Origin: Firmicutes bacterium UBA6113
GTDB lineage: Bacteria; Bacillota; Clostridia; Tissierellales; Sedimentibacteraceae
Assembly: GCA_002422545.1 (NCBI GenBank)
Contig: DIWF01000039.1
Coordinates: 1 to 64,000, forward strand
DNA: 64,000 bases
Direction of reading: 5' to 3'
Positions 26,268 to 33,885 of this stretch are shown here, one piece after another. The position numbers and the translations under genes were made by a program. The notes under the pieces are model-generated. The model was not told the DNA's origin and ran no database searches. It was given only the letters and a program-made list of their open reading frames with translations. Numbering within the stretch: position 1 is the stretch's first letter; every line of letters begins with the position of its first letter.

Positions 26268-27098
26268 TTATATCGCTATAGGTACTTTTGTTTTAAAAGG
26301 ATTATATTCATAATTTATGAGTTTAAAGCTGTCAACCGTAAAATCATAAAAATTGTCAATGGATTTGTCTATTTCTAAAGCAGGCGCATCATGCTGCTGC
26401 CTTTCGATAAGTTCTTCAATTATTGGAACATGTCTGTCATAAATGTGTGCATCTGATATTACATGCACAAGTTCTCCTGGAACAAGACCGCTTACCTGGG
26501 CCATCATATGTACTAGAAGAGAATACTGTACAACATTCCAGTTGTTTGCTGCAAGCACGTCTTGTGAACGCTGGTTAAGTATTGCATTCAACTTGTTTCC
26601 TGAAACATTGAATGTCATGCTGTATGCACATGGGTAAAGGTGCATTTCGTTCAAATCCTGGAAGTTATAAATGTTGGTCATTATTCTTCTGCTTGCAGGA
26701 TTATTTTTTAAATCATAAATAACCCTGTCAACCTGGTCAAATTCGCCTTCCTTGTACTTGTGCTTCAATCCAAGCTGGTATCCGTATGCCTTGCCTATGG
26801 AACCTGATTCGTCTGCCCATGAATCCCAGATGTGGCTGTTAAGGTCGTTTACATTGTTTGATTTCTTCTGCCATATCCACAGAAGTTCATCAGCGGCTGC
26901 AGTGAAATTTGTCCTCCTCAATGTTAGGATAGGAAAACTTTCCTGCAGATTGTATCTGTTTACAATTCCGAATTTTTTTATGGTATGAGCAGGTGTGCCG
27001 TCCTCCCACCTTGGCCTCACTTCATAATCTGTGTCCCAAACTCCGTTTGTGAGTATATCTTTGCAAGTCTCAATAAATATTTTATCTGCTGTGCTCAT
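26268..27098 (-). CDS. thyA: Thymidylate synthase
   Basis: A 276-residue ThyA-type enzyme that methylates dUMP to dTMP with methylene-tetrahydrofolate. The nucleophile is Cys157 in LYPCAYSMTFNV. Downstream is QRSQDVLAANNWNVVQYSLL with the folate- and dUMP-binding residues, and HVISDAHIYDRHVP. The start follows ACAGGAGGTTCCGC. First gene of thyA-folA. Confidence 0.97.
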   Translation of the reverse strand: MSTADKIFIETCKDILTNGVWDTDYEVRPRWEDGTPAHTIKKFGIVNRYNLQESFPILTLRRTNFTAAADELLWIWQKKSNNVNDLNSHIWDSWADESGSIGKAYGYQLGLKHKYKEGEFDQVDRVIYDLKNNPASRRIMTNIYNFQDLNEMHLYPCAYSMTFNVSGNKLNAILNQRSQDVLAANNWNVVQYSLLVHMMAQVSGLVPGELVHVISDAHIYDRHVPIIEELIERQQHDAPALEIDKSIDNFYDFTVDSFKLINYEYNPFKTKVPIAI

Positions 27099-27129
27099 GC
27101 GGAACCTCCTGTCTAATTATTCTTTTTAT

Positions 27130-27158
27130 ATTATACAATAGAGGGACTTTCTTTACAA
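27130..27158 (-). promoter_or_regulatory. Promoter of thyA-folA
   Basis: On the minus strand, TTGTAA (complement of 27153-27158), 17-bp spacer and TATAAT (complement of 27130-27135). Confidence 0.8.
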
Positions 27159-27169
27159 TATAAAAAAAA

Positions 27170-27275
27170 TTGCTACGCAATTTCCGCTAGGGGGACCTAT
27201 GTCCCCCGACCGCGTTAAAACGCATACGCGTTTTAGACTCCGCACCCCTCTTAAGGTTAAGGGCGTCCCGCCCTT
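27170..27275. repeat. GC-rich multi-hairpin dispersed element
   Basis: Four hairpins stand in a row: TTGC/GCAA (27170-27180), GGGGGAC-CTAT-GTCCCCC (27190-27207), AAAACGC-ATAC-GCGTTTT (27217-27234) and AAGGGCG-TCC-CGCCCTT (27259-27275). Base composition is much richer in G+C than the surroundings. The left end recurs inverted at 28588-28614. No ORF is supported here. A further A/T-flanked hairpin at 27296-27321 follows. Confidence 0.65.
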
Positions 27276-27324
27276 TGCAATCCCCGTTTTTTATATCATA
27301 GGAAAGAAAGACTTCCTATGACAT

Positions 27325-27347
27325 AAAAAAGAGAACTATTAGTTCCC
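27325..27347 (-). terminator. Terminator of the 64-residue ORF
   Basis: On the minus strand GGGAAC-TAATA-GTTCTC (27331-27347) is followed by TTTTTT, directly after the stop codon. Confidence 0.7.
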
Positions 27348-27349
27348 TG

Positions 27350-27544
27350 TTATTTCATGGTATTTTGATTGATGAAATTTTTAATCTGCATCTTCTGGTC
27401 GAAACCGAACACCCTCATTGCCTCGGAATTTTCATTTTCAAAATTTTTGAAATAAATGCACATTTCTCCGTCCTTTGTGTCATCGTACCTTATGCATCTG
27501 TATCCGCTGTCGTACATTTTTTTTATTTTATCAAATTCGTCCAT
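27350..27544 (-). CDS. Small hypothetical protein (64 aa)
   Basis: A 64-residue charged soluble protein (MDEFDKIKKMYDSGYRCIRY at the start). I recognise no family. It is supported as a gene by GGGGAG six bases from the ATG, a terminator directly after the stop, and a composition like its neighbours. It has no signal peptide or membrane segment. It lies between the GC-rich element and the HAD gene. Confidence 0.6.
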   Translation of the reverse strand: MDEFDKIKKMYDSGYRCIRYDDTKDGEMCIYFKNFENENSEAMRVFGFDQKMQIKNFINQNTMK

Positions 27545-27611
27545 AATACACTCCCCTAGTATTTATATATACTATATTATTGACGCATATCCATAAATTA
27601 TTACATTTTTC

Positions 27612-27657
27612 CAAAAAAAAAATAAGTCCTTGAACTACTCTGTAATTCAAAGACTTA
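27612..27657 (-). terminator. Terminator overlapping the HAD gene stop
   Basis: TAAGTC/GACTTA (27623-27628 with 27652-27657) and TTGAA/TTCAA (27630-27634 with 27646-27650) form a stem. A run of T follows on the minus strand. The CDS stop codon lies inside the stem. Confidence 0.75.
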
Positions 27658-28416
27658 CGCTGTTTTGAACTTTCTTTCAGATGCTTCTTCATAAAGAGCG
27701 CTGAGCACTTCTTTATCAAACAATGAGTCAACTGATGGTATTATTATGTCTGCAGTATCTTTTAAGTTTATTTTGCTGCTCACTCCCGAAAGCACTCCTA
27801 CTCCAATTGCTCCTGAATTTCTTGCAAACATCATATCGTTGTATGAATCTCCTACAATAGCAACCTCATAGGGTTTGAATCCGTACATTTCACAGAATCT
27901 TACGCACATATCCTTGTGTGGTTTTGGTTTCATAACTCCGTCATAGGAACCGAAGAAATCATACAGGTCCTGGTGGTTGAGTTTGTTCACCATGTGCATT
28001 GCCGACTGATATGTGTCTGCTGTTGCCAATCCTACCTTTATGCCCTTTTCTTTAAGATGATTGAACAATGCTCTTAAGTCTGTTGTTTCCCTTATTTCTG
28101 CATCATCTCTCAGCACTTCGTTTCTTAAAAGTTCTGCCACATGAATTTTGAACTCTTCGAAATCAATTTTTCTGTACCTGCTCAAGATGAAATGCATTTC
28201 TAAAGCCACGTGTTCATGGGTTTTGTAAGCCAGTGCGCCAAAAGGCTCCACTCCATTTTCAGTTATTCCTATTGATTTTTGAAGTTCTCGGTTTAAATTA
28301 TTGTCCTTTAATCCATATTCGTTTAAAACAGTCTTAATCATGTTTACTCCGGCATTTCTCCACAATGAAAAATCAATTATGGTTCCATCCTTGTCAAATA
28401 ATATTCCTTTTATCAT
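27655..28416 (-). CDS. HAD-superfamily phosphatase
   Basis: A 253-residue cytoplasmic hydrolase of the phosphoglycolate phosphatase-like group. Motif I is ILFDKDGTIID, with the nucleophile Asp and general-acid Asp. Motif II is in VGLATADT, a conserved Lys sits in VMKPKPHKDM, and motif IV is VGDSYNDMMFARNSG. The cap is helical. The substrate is unknown. ATG follows AGGAGGTGAAAAT. Apparently transcribed alone; no convincing promoter hexamers were found upstream. Confidence 0.88.
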   Translation of the reverse strand: MIKGILFDKDGTIIDFSLWRNAGVNMIKTVLNEYGLKDNNLNRELQKSIGITENGVEPFGALAYKTHEHVALEMHFILSRYRKIDFEEFKIHVAELLRNEVLRDDAEIRETTDLRALFNHLKEKGIKVGLATADTYQSAMHMVNKLNHQDLYDFFGSYDGVMKPKPHKDMCVRFCEMYGFKPYEVAIVGDSYNDMMFARNSGAIGVGVLSGVSSKINLKDTADIIIPSVDSLFDKEVLSALYEEASERKFKTA

Positions 28417-28587
28417 ATTTTCACCTCCTTGTACACAATACCACCAATTTGTAAAAATTAAATCAGTGTATTGTAAAATGTTTGTATTTATTATATACCC
28501 CCAAGCTTTATAAAGCCTTAAAGAGTAATGCTGTATTATATAACATAATATTAAAAATGTGAATACTTTTTTATATAATAGGACATT

Positions 28588-28614
28588 GGTCCCCTAGCGG
28601 AAGTGGCGTAACAA
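28588..28614 (-). repeat. Inverted partial copy of the GC-rich element
   Basis: The complement of this stretch matches the left end of the element at 27170: TTGTTACGC..TTCCGCTAGGGGACC against TTGCTACGC..TTCCGCTAGGGGGACC. The two copies are in opposite orientation and flank the small ORF and the HAD gene. Confidence 0.6.
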
Positions 28615-28652
28615 CTTTTTTACATATCCAAATTATCCAGAGAAAAGTATAT

Positions 28653-28681
28653 TTGTCAAAAAAATGCAGATAATATAGTAT
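28653..28681 (+). promoter_or_regulatory. Promoter of the cis-prenyltransferase-like gene
   Basis: TTGTCA (28653-28658), 17-bp spacer, TAGTAT (28676-28681). It leaves a leader of under 20 bases before the ribosome site. Confidence 0.55.
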
Positions 28682-28705
28682 CATTACAGAAAGGTTGTGT
28701 TTTTA

Positions 28706-29344
28706 TTGAGAGTGCCAAATCATATTGGAATAATACCAGACGGCAACAGACGCTGGGCACTGGACAAGGGATATGAAAAGAAGGATGGCTACCAGTACGG
28801 CCTCACACCCGGTCTTCATGCATTGAAACTTGCCAGAGAATACGGAATAGATGAAATTACATATTATGGTTTCACAACAGACAACTGCAAAAGGCCAAGA
28901 ATACAAATTGATTCTTTTGTTAAGGCATGTGTTGACGCAGTTAACTTAATTGCAAAGGAAGATGTGTCTCTTTTAGTCATAGGCAATAAAAATTCTCCCA
29001 TGTTTCCTGAAGAACTTCTCAAGTTCACAAACAGAACAAACATAGGCAAGGGAGGCATGAAAGTGAACTTTCTTGTTAACTATGGATGGGACTGGGACAT
29101 ATCAAACTTATCAAACAACGAAGGAAGAAAAAGCATAATGGACGGGCTTTATTCAAGAGATATATCAAGAATAGACCTTATACTAAGGTGGGGCGGAAGA
29201 AAAAGATTGTCTGGATTTTTGCCACTGCAGTCTGTTTATTCAGACATCTACACCATTGATGACATGTGGCCTGATTTTAAACCGGAACAATTTCATGAGG
29301 CCATGAAGTGGTACAACATGCAAGATGTGACACTGGGAGGATAA
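28706..29344 (+). CDS. Atypical cis-prenyltransferase (UppS-like)
   Basis: About 212 residues, shorter than UppS (about 250). The N-terminal catalytic motif is intact (HIGIIPDGNRRWA, Asp and Arg present), followed by YYGFTTDNCKRP in place of the usual YAFSTENWxRP. The C-terminal motif is unusual: LILRWGGRKRLSGFLPLQSVYSDIY replaces the canonical RTGGExRxSNFLLWQxAYxE, so Thr, Glu and the Mg-linked final Glu are changed to Trp, Arg and Asp. It is therefore probably not the housekeeping enzyme, and may have different chain length or no activity. I favour the TTG at 28706 (11 bases from AGAAAGG); a GTG at 28697 is too close. Confidence 0.75.
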   Translation: MRVPNHIGIIPDGNRRWALDKGYEKKDGYQYGLTPGLHALKLAREYGIDEITYYGFTTDNCKRPRIQIDSFVKACVDAVNLIAKEDVSLLVIGNKNSPMFPEELLKFTNRTNIGKGGMKVNFLVNYGWDWDISNLSNNEGRKSIMDGLYSRDISRIDLILRWGGRKRLSGFLPLQSVYSDIYTIDDMWPDFKPEQFHEAMKWYNMQDVTLGG

Positions 29345-29365
29345 ATTCACATATCCTATACAAAT

Positions 29366-29407
29366 AAAAAAGTGACGGCACTCGAAACAAGAGCCGTCAC
29401 TTTTTTT
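29366..29407. terminator. Strong bidirectional terminator
   Basis: AAAAAGTGACGGC and GCCGTCACTTTTTTT arms (29366-29379 with 29393-29407) pair around a short loop. A and T runs on both sides let it serve both convergent genes. Confidence 0.92.
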
Positions 29408-29698
29408 CTATTTAGGTATTACAATATGTGCTTCTTTTGCTTCTCGGTAAAGCACAAATTTGTTTCCTATACTTTGAACATATTCAGCTCTCACTGACTC
29501 AGCAATTTCATTGGCAGTTTGTTTTGCCTCAAGCTGACTGTTGTTCAGCAATTTTATCTTAATAAGTTCTCTTGCTTCCAAAGCGTCGTCAATCTGCTTG
29601 AGCACATTGTCCGTAACGCCCCCCTTGCCTATCTGCATTATGGGGTCTATTCCGTTTGCAAGAGACTTTAAATAACTTCTTTGTTTTCCTGTTAGCAT
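29408..29698 (-). CDS. yhbY: YhbY/CRS1 family RNA-binding protein
   Basis: A 96-residue single CRM-domain protein (MLTGKQRSYLKSLANGIDP, then the GxxG-type loop IGKGGVTDNV, and IKIKLLNN). The family binds rRNA and associates with the pre-50S ribosome. The ATG at 29698 follows AAAGGAGGACAA; an in-frame upstream start at 29734 has no ribosome site. It follows obg, a 50S-assembly GTPase. Confidence 0.92.
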   Translation of the reverse strand: MLTGKQRSYLKSLANGIDPIMQIGKGGVTDNVLKQIDDALEARELIKIKLLNNSQLEAKQTANEIAESVRAEYVQSIGNKFVLYREAKEAHIVIPK

Positions 29699-29755
29699 TT
29701 GTCCTCCTTTAGAACATTGTATGCATACGAGCAAAGCGTGGTATCAGTACTTACA

Positions 29756-31027
29756 TTAGTCGACAAAGTCGAATTCTATTCCGCACACGCTAATGAGATC
29801 TCCTTCTTTTGCACCAAACTCTCTTAACTTTTCAATAACGCCCTTGTCAATGAGAACCTTCTGGAAGTAGCTGAATGATTCAAAGTCATCAAAGTTTGTA
29901 GAAGCAACCAGCCTTTCAAGAAATTCTCCTTCAGCCAGGAAGTAATCTTCTTCCCTGGAAACAACAATCGTGTCTCTTTCTTTTCTGTCATAGAATTGCT
30001 CAACCTGTACTTCATCAACAAATTCAATTTCTTCTTCGATTTCAAGAAGTCTTTCGTAAGCTCTTTTCTTGAGGAAATCAAGACCTTCGCCTGTTGCAGC
30101 AGATACTTCTATTATTTCGTAATCTATGAATTCCTTCTTGATTTTTTCCACATTTTCTAATGACTGAGGAAGGTCCATTTTGTTAAGAACAATGATCTGT
30201 TCCTTCTTTGTTAACTTTTCACTGTAGTTTTTCAACTCTTCGTTGATTTTGTAAAAATCTTCTACAGGGTCTCTGTCTTCCTGTCCTGAGGCATCAATTA
30301 CATGCAATAGAAGCTTCGTTCTTTCCACATGTCTTAAAAACTCAAGACCAAGTCCGGCACCTTCGCTTGCACCTTCTATAAGTCCAGGAATGTCTGCAAG
30401 AACATAGCTGTGGCCTTCACCTATCATAACAACTCCGAGATTCGGTTTCAGCGTTGTGAAATGGTAATTAGCAATTTTTGGCTTAGCGCTTGTTACTGAT
30501 GCCAGTATAGTAGACTTCCCTACATTTGGAAATCCAACGAGGCCCACATCGGCTATGAGCTTAAGCTCAAGCAAAATTTCTCTTTCTTCACCCTTTGTTC
30601 CGGGCTCAGCAAAACGAGGCGTACGTCTTATGGAATTTTTAAACTTAACGTTTCCTTTTCCACCGCGTCCTCCTCTTGCACACACATATTCCTGTCCATC
30701 TACTTTTAAATCTGCCAATACAATGCCGGTTTCTTCATCCTTTACCAATGTTCCTGCCGGAACTCTCAAGTACATGTCTTTTCCGTCCGAACCGTATTGT
30801 TTCTTGCCTCTGCCATCTTCGCCGTTTTCTGCCTGATAGTGCCTCTTATATCTGAAATCCATCAATGTTCTCAAGCCTTCATCAGCAACCAATATTATGC
30901 TTCCGCCGTCACCGCCGTCTCCTCCGGCAGGTCCGCCCAGTGGCACATATTTTTCACGTCTGAAAGCAACACTGCCGTTTCCGCCTTTGCCGGCTTTAAC
31001 ATTAATTTTTGCTATGTCTACAAACAT
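29756..31027 (-). CDS. obg: Obg/CgtA GTPase
   Basis: A 423-residue ribosome-assembly and stress GTPase. It has the glycine-rich Obg fold (1-158, with KAGKGGNGSVAFRREKYVP and many GG pairs), then the G domain: G1 GFPNVGKST, G3 DIPGLIEGASEG, G4 NKMD. The C-terminal OCT domain covers about residues 345-423. The true start is the ATG at 31027; the frame extends to 31105 without ribosome site. It is separated from rpmA by a terminator, so it has its own transcription start. Confidence 0.97.
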   Translation of the reverse strand: MFVDIAKINVKAGKGGNGSVAFRREKYVPLGGPAGGDGGDGGSIILVADEGLRTLMDFRYKRHYQAENGEDGRGKKQYGSDGKDMYLRVPAGTLVKDEETGIVLADLKVDGQEYVCARGGRGGKGNVKFKNSIRRTPRFAEPGTKGEEREILLELKLIADVGLVGFPNVGKSTILASVTSAKPKIANYHFTTLKPNLGVVMIGEGHSYVLADIPGLIEGASEGAGLGLEFLRHVERTKLLLHVIDASGQEDRDPVEDFYKINEELKNYSEKLTKKEQIIVLNKMDLPQSLENVEKIKKEFIDYEIIEVSAATGEGLDFLKKRAYERLLEIEEEIEFVDEVQVEQFYDRKERDTIVVSREEDYFLAEGEFLERLVASTNFDDFESFSYFQKVLIDKGVIEKLREFGAKEGDLISVCGIEFDFVD

Positions 31028-31104
31028 TTTATCCCAACCTTTTTTATATACTAGTATTATAATTACTAATATCTTGTTTTTCATTCCCATCGCAGTCTCA
31101 TTCA

Positions 31105-31191
31105 CAAATATTTACGCTCCCTACGGTCGCAAATATTTGGAATTCGTTGCGGTTGACCTACCGACCATTTTCAGAAAACCTCTGAAAATGG
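31105..31191. repeat. Two adjacent palindromes upstream of obg
   Basis: CAAATATTT/AAATATTTG (31105-31113 with 31131-31139, 17-base middle) and CCATTTTCAG-AAAACCT-CTGAAAATGG (31165-31191) lie between obg and the rpmA terminator. Neither has a good T tract. The region holds no ORF, and the G+C is locally raised. Confidence 0.5.
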
Positions 31192-31203
31192 GGTTAGGGC
31201 ATA

Positions 31204-31231
31204 CAAACAAAAACCTACCGTTAAGGTAGGT
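31204..31231 (-). terminator. Terminator of rplU-prp-rpmA
   Basis: On the minus strand ACCTACC-TTAAC-GGTAGGT (31213-31231) is followed by TTTTGTTTG. Confidence 0.88.
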
Positions 31232-31243
31232 CACTTTCGTTTA

Positions 31244-31537
31244 TTATGCTTCTAATTCACAAGGATATACACTGACTTGCTTTCTTGTTTTGTCTTTTCT
31301 TTCAAACTTTACTTTTCCATCTACCATTGCAAACAATGTATCATCGCTGCCGATGCCTACATTCAATCCAGGATGAAGTTTAGTTCCTCTCTGTCTTACA
31401 AGAATATTTCCAGCCAATACGAATTGACCGTCAGTTCTTTTTACTCCAAGTCTTTTAGCATTGCTATCACGACCGTTTTTAGAGCTACCAACACCTTTTT
31501 TATGTGCGAATAACTGTAAGTTTAATTTCAATAACAT
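31244..31537 (-). CDS. rpmA: Ribosomal protein L27 with Prp-cleaved N-terminus
   Basis: A 97-residue large-subunit protein near the peptidyl transferase centre. The N-terminal extension MLLKLNLQLF precedes AHKKGVGSS, the Firmicutes-type site cut after Phe10 by the Prp protease, whose gene is directly upstream. RBS GAGGAGGTG. Confidence 0.97.
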   Translation of the reverse strand: MLLKLNLQLFAHKKGVGSSKNGRDSNAKRLGVKRTDGQFVLAGNILVRQRGTKLHPGLNVGIGSDDTLFAMVDGKVKFERKDKTRKQVSVYPCELEA

Positions 31538-31539
31538 GT

Positions 31540-31869
31540 TTACACCTCCTCAAATTTAAGTGTAATATAATCACTGTAATCTTCCAGCAACAATTCAATT
31601 CCTACCATAAAGTTTCTGTATATGACATCAGTCTTATCACTTATCTTCAAAGTCCTCATGTTCATAAATCCGGTTTCATCATCAACTTCATAACTTATGA
31701 ATTCAGGACCTACCCCTGCAACTAAGTTCATTGCATTAAGTGCAGTGTAAGATAAAATTGAAACTGATGCGCATACTATGTCCGATCCTTCTTCAGCGTA
31801 TCCAGAATGACCTTCAACTATAAAACCATTGATTTCTTCTTTAGTTTTATATATTGTGATTGTAATCAT
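31540..31869 (-). CDS. prp: Ribosomal-processing cysteine protease Prp
   Basis: A 109-residue YsxB-type protease that removes the N-terminal extension of L27. The catalytic pair is His21 (EGHSGYAEEG) and Cys33 (DIVCASVS). It lies between rplU and rpmA, its usual place. I take the ATG at 31869, 4 bases after the rplU stop; a TTG at 31881 overlapping rplU is the alternative. Confidence 0.93.
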   Translation of the reverse strand: MITITIYKTKEEINGFIVEGHSGYAEEGSDIVCASVSILSYTALNAMNLVAGVGPEFISYEVDDETGFMNMRTLKISDKTDVIYRNFMVGIELLLEDYSDYITLKFEEV

Positions 31870-31873
31870 ATCA

Positions 31874-32185
31874 CTATCCAACTATTTTACCGATTTTTAC
31901 TTGTGTATATGGCTGACGATGACCTTGTTTCTTTCTGTAGTCTTTTTTAGCTTTGTATTTGAAAATTATGATTTTCTTTGCCTTACCTTGGTTTTCAACT
32001 ACAGCTTCAACTACCGCTCCGTCAACATATGGTTTTCCAACATTTAATTTTCCTTCATCAGCTACAAGTAAAACTTTATCAAATTTTACTGTTTCACCGT
32101 CAGCGATTTCAAGTTTTTCAACTCTTACAACATCGCCTTCTTGAACTCTATATTGTTTTCCACCTGTTTCAATAATTGCGTACAT
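31874..32185 (-). CDS. rplU: Ribosomal protein L21
   Basis: A 103-residue large-subunit protein (MYAIIETGGKQYRVQEGD at the start, then KKDYRKKQGHRQPYTQVKI). The ATG at 32185 follows AGAGGAGGTAATATT. The same frame runs on to 32275, but that part is the L21 leader RNA, not protein. First gene of rplU-prp-rpmA. Confidence 0.97.
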   Translation of the reverse strand: MYAIIETGGKQYRVQEGDVVRVEKLEIADGETVKFDKVLLVADEGKLNVGKPYVDGAVVEAVVENQGKAKKIIIFKYKAKKDYRKKQGHRQPYTQVKIGKIVG

Positions 32186-32259
32186 AATATTACCTCCTCT
32201 TCCCAGTCTCGCCATTGCAGGTACATAAAGTTTTAACCTGATCCGTGCGGCTCTTGCAA
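32186..32259 (-). promoter_or_regulatory. L21 leader RNA
   Basis: The transcript leader contains GTACCTG, then GGCGAGACTGGGAAG just before the ribosome site. This matches what I remember of the Firmicutes L21 leader, a structure thought to give autoregulation by L21. A promoter sits at its 5' end. Confidence 0.7.
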
Positions 32260-32265
32260 ATATAA

Positions 32266-32294
32266 AGTTTATCAAACATTGGCAAGTTTGTCAA
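32266..32294 (-). promoter_or_regulatory. Promoter of rplU-prp-rpmA
   Basis: On the minus strand, TTGACA (complement of 32289-32294), 17-bp spacer and TAAACT (complement of 32266-32271), right after the rng stop. Confidence 0.8.
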
Positions 32295-32295
32295 C

Positions 32296-33795
32296 TTATT
32301 TTTCTTCATTTAAATATGAATTTATAAAGTCGATTTTTCCAATTTTATCAACAACTATATCGTCAGTGCTCATATTGTCGTCCAGTTTGAAAAATATTTT
32401 AAGATTGTATTTATTTTCAACTTTACTTATAATATCCTCGCAGTTGCTTTTTATGAAATTGTTCATAAGATAACTGCATTTAAGCACAACCGCGTCCGAA
32501 GAGGTGTTTCTTTTTATGTTTTTTATTATGCTTTCAAGCCTGAAGAAAACATAAAGCTTTGACCCCGTCCTTCCGCTTCCGCTGCAGTGGCTGCACTGCT
32601 GCGTTATAAGGTTGTAGAAATTATCCTTGTCTTTCTTTCTGGTGATTTCCATCAAGTTGAGCTTTGTCATTCCAAGGATATTGGTTTTTGACTTGTCTTC
32701 CTTGAACACTGATCTTGCTTTATTCACTATGATTTCTATATTTTCCTTATTTTTAACATCAATGAAATCAATTATTATGATTCCGCTTATATTTCGAAGC
32801 CTCACCTGCCTGGCTATTTCTTCCAGAGCTGATAGGTTAATCTGAAGCGCGGTTTCCTCCATATTTTCGCTTCCTATGAATTTGCCGCTGTTTACATCAA
32901 TCACCGTCAATGCTTCAGTAACATCAATGAAAATTGAACCTCCGTTTTCAAGTTCTACCTTTCTTTGGAAAAGAGTCTTGATTTGATTTTCCACATTAAA
33001 GTCCTGAAATGCCCTTTCAGACTCAATAATTCTTATATTCTTGAGACTGTCACCGCATCCCTTAACAAGTGTACTGATTTTATCCTTTGTTTTTTTGTCT
33101 TCTACATATATTTCATCAACTGTAGAATCTATGGAATCCAAAAATACTTTTTCCACCAGAGAATTGCTTTTGTACAGAAGCTTGGGGGCGTAGGAATAAT
33201 TGTTTTCCTTTTCTATCTGATTGTATATGGCCGAAAGCATATTGTATTCATTTTCAATTTCTTTTCTGTCACAGTCTTCAGAAAACGTCCTGATAATCAT
33301 TCCGTTTCCATCAGTCATGAGTGACTTGCCTATTTCCGTGAGCCTTTTTCTTTTTTCTGCATCCTTGATCTTCTTTGATATGTTCACTTTCGGGCTTTTG
33401 GGAATAAGTGCGATGTACTTTCCCGAAATTGAAATATCAGTTGTTACAGCGATGTTTTTTTCGCCGATGGGCTCCCTTGCAATCTGCACAAGGATTTCCT
33501 CACCCTTTTTCAAAATACTGCTGATACTCTTGACATCCTTTTTTTTTAGATTTTTATCCTTCAGGAATTTATCCGAAAGCAGGTCATCCAAAAATAAATA
33601 TGCGTTTTTTTCAAGACCTACATCAACAAAGGCTGCTTCCATACCAGGCAGTATGTTCATTACTCTTCCCTTGTAAATGTTCCCCACCAAACTCTTGTAG
33701 TCCTTTTCTTCGTGTATAAAGTCATGCAGTTTTCCGTCCTTAAGGATTGCCACCTGATCGAAGAAAACCGAATTGTTGATTAAGATCTGCTTCAT
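32296..33795 (-). CDS. rng: Ribonuclease E/G family protein
   Basis: A 499-residue endoribonuclease. It has an S1-like domain (about 35-115, with GNIYKGRVMNILPGMEAAFVDVG) and an RNase H-like catalytic core with the metal-binding Asp residues in IFIDVTEALTVIDVNSGKF and the second in IIIDFIDVK. The zinc-link is CSHCSGSGR. RNase G-sized, with no long E. coli-type tail. The ATG at 33795 follows AAAGGGGTATAAT; the longer frame to 33864 reads through a repeat. Sits downstream of the radical SAM-linked pair, a common Clostridia order. Confidence 0.93.
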   Translation of the reverse strand: MKQILINNSVFFDQVAILKDGKLHDFIHEEKDYKSLVGNIYKGRVMNILPGMEAAFVDVGLEKNAYLFLDDLLSDKFLKDKNLKKKDVKSISSILKKGEEILVQIAREPIGEKNIAVTTDISISGKYIALIPKSPKVNISKKIKDAEKRKRLTEIGKSLMTDGNGMIIRTFSEDCDRKEIENEYNMLSAIYNQIEKENNYSYAPKLLYKSNSLVEKVFLDSIDSTVDEIYVEDKKTKDKISTLVKGCGDSLKNIRIIESERAFQDFNVENQIKTLFQRKVELENGGSIFIDVTEALTVIDVNSGKFIGSENMEETALQINLSALEEIARQVRLRNISGIIIIDFIDVKNKENIEIIVNKARSVFKEDKSKTNILGMTKLNLMEITRKKDKDNFYNLITQQCSHCSGSGRTGSKLYVFFRLESIIKNIKRNTSSDAVVLKCSYLMNNFIKSNCEDIISKVENKYNLKIFFKLDDNMSTDDIVVDKIGKIDFINSYLNEEK

Positions 33796-33810
33796 ATTAT
33801 ACCCCTTTGA

Positions 33811-33885
33811 TAATGAAGAATTAAGAGCGTAGGGGAGGGTCTCGTACCCTCCCGCATTTTTCATTCTTCATTCTTAATTTATTTT
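33811..33885. repeat. Palindromic repeat with GC-rich core
   Basis: The core GGGAGGGT-CTCGT-ACCCTCCC (33833-33853) is flanked by AATGAAGAATTAAGAG on the left and TCATTCTTCATTCTTAATTT on the right. It belongs to the same arm family as 12468-12572 and 37997-38047, with a different core. It lies between the TIGR03936-type gene and rng and may act as a terminator. Confidence 0.6.

Noticed and set aside
27296..27321. Long hairpin as a terminator
   Set aside because: The T run precedes and the A run follows the stem on both readings, the reverse of what a terminator needs; the real one is at 27325-27347.
32186..32275. N-terminal extension of L21
   Set aside because: The extra residues come from translating the L21 leader RNA; the ribosome site points to the ATG at 32185.
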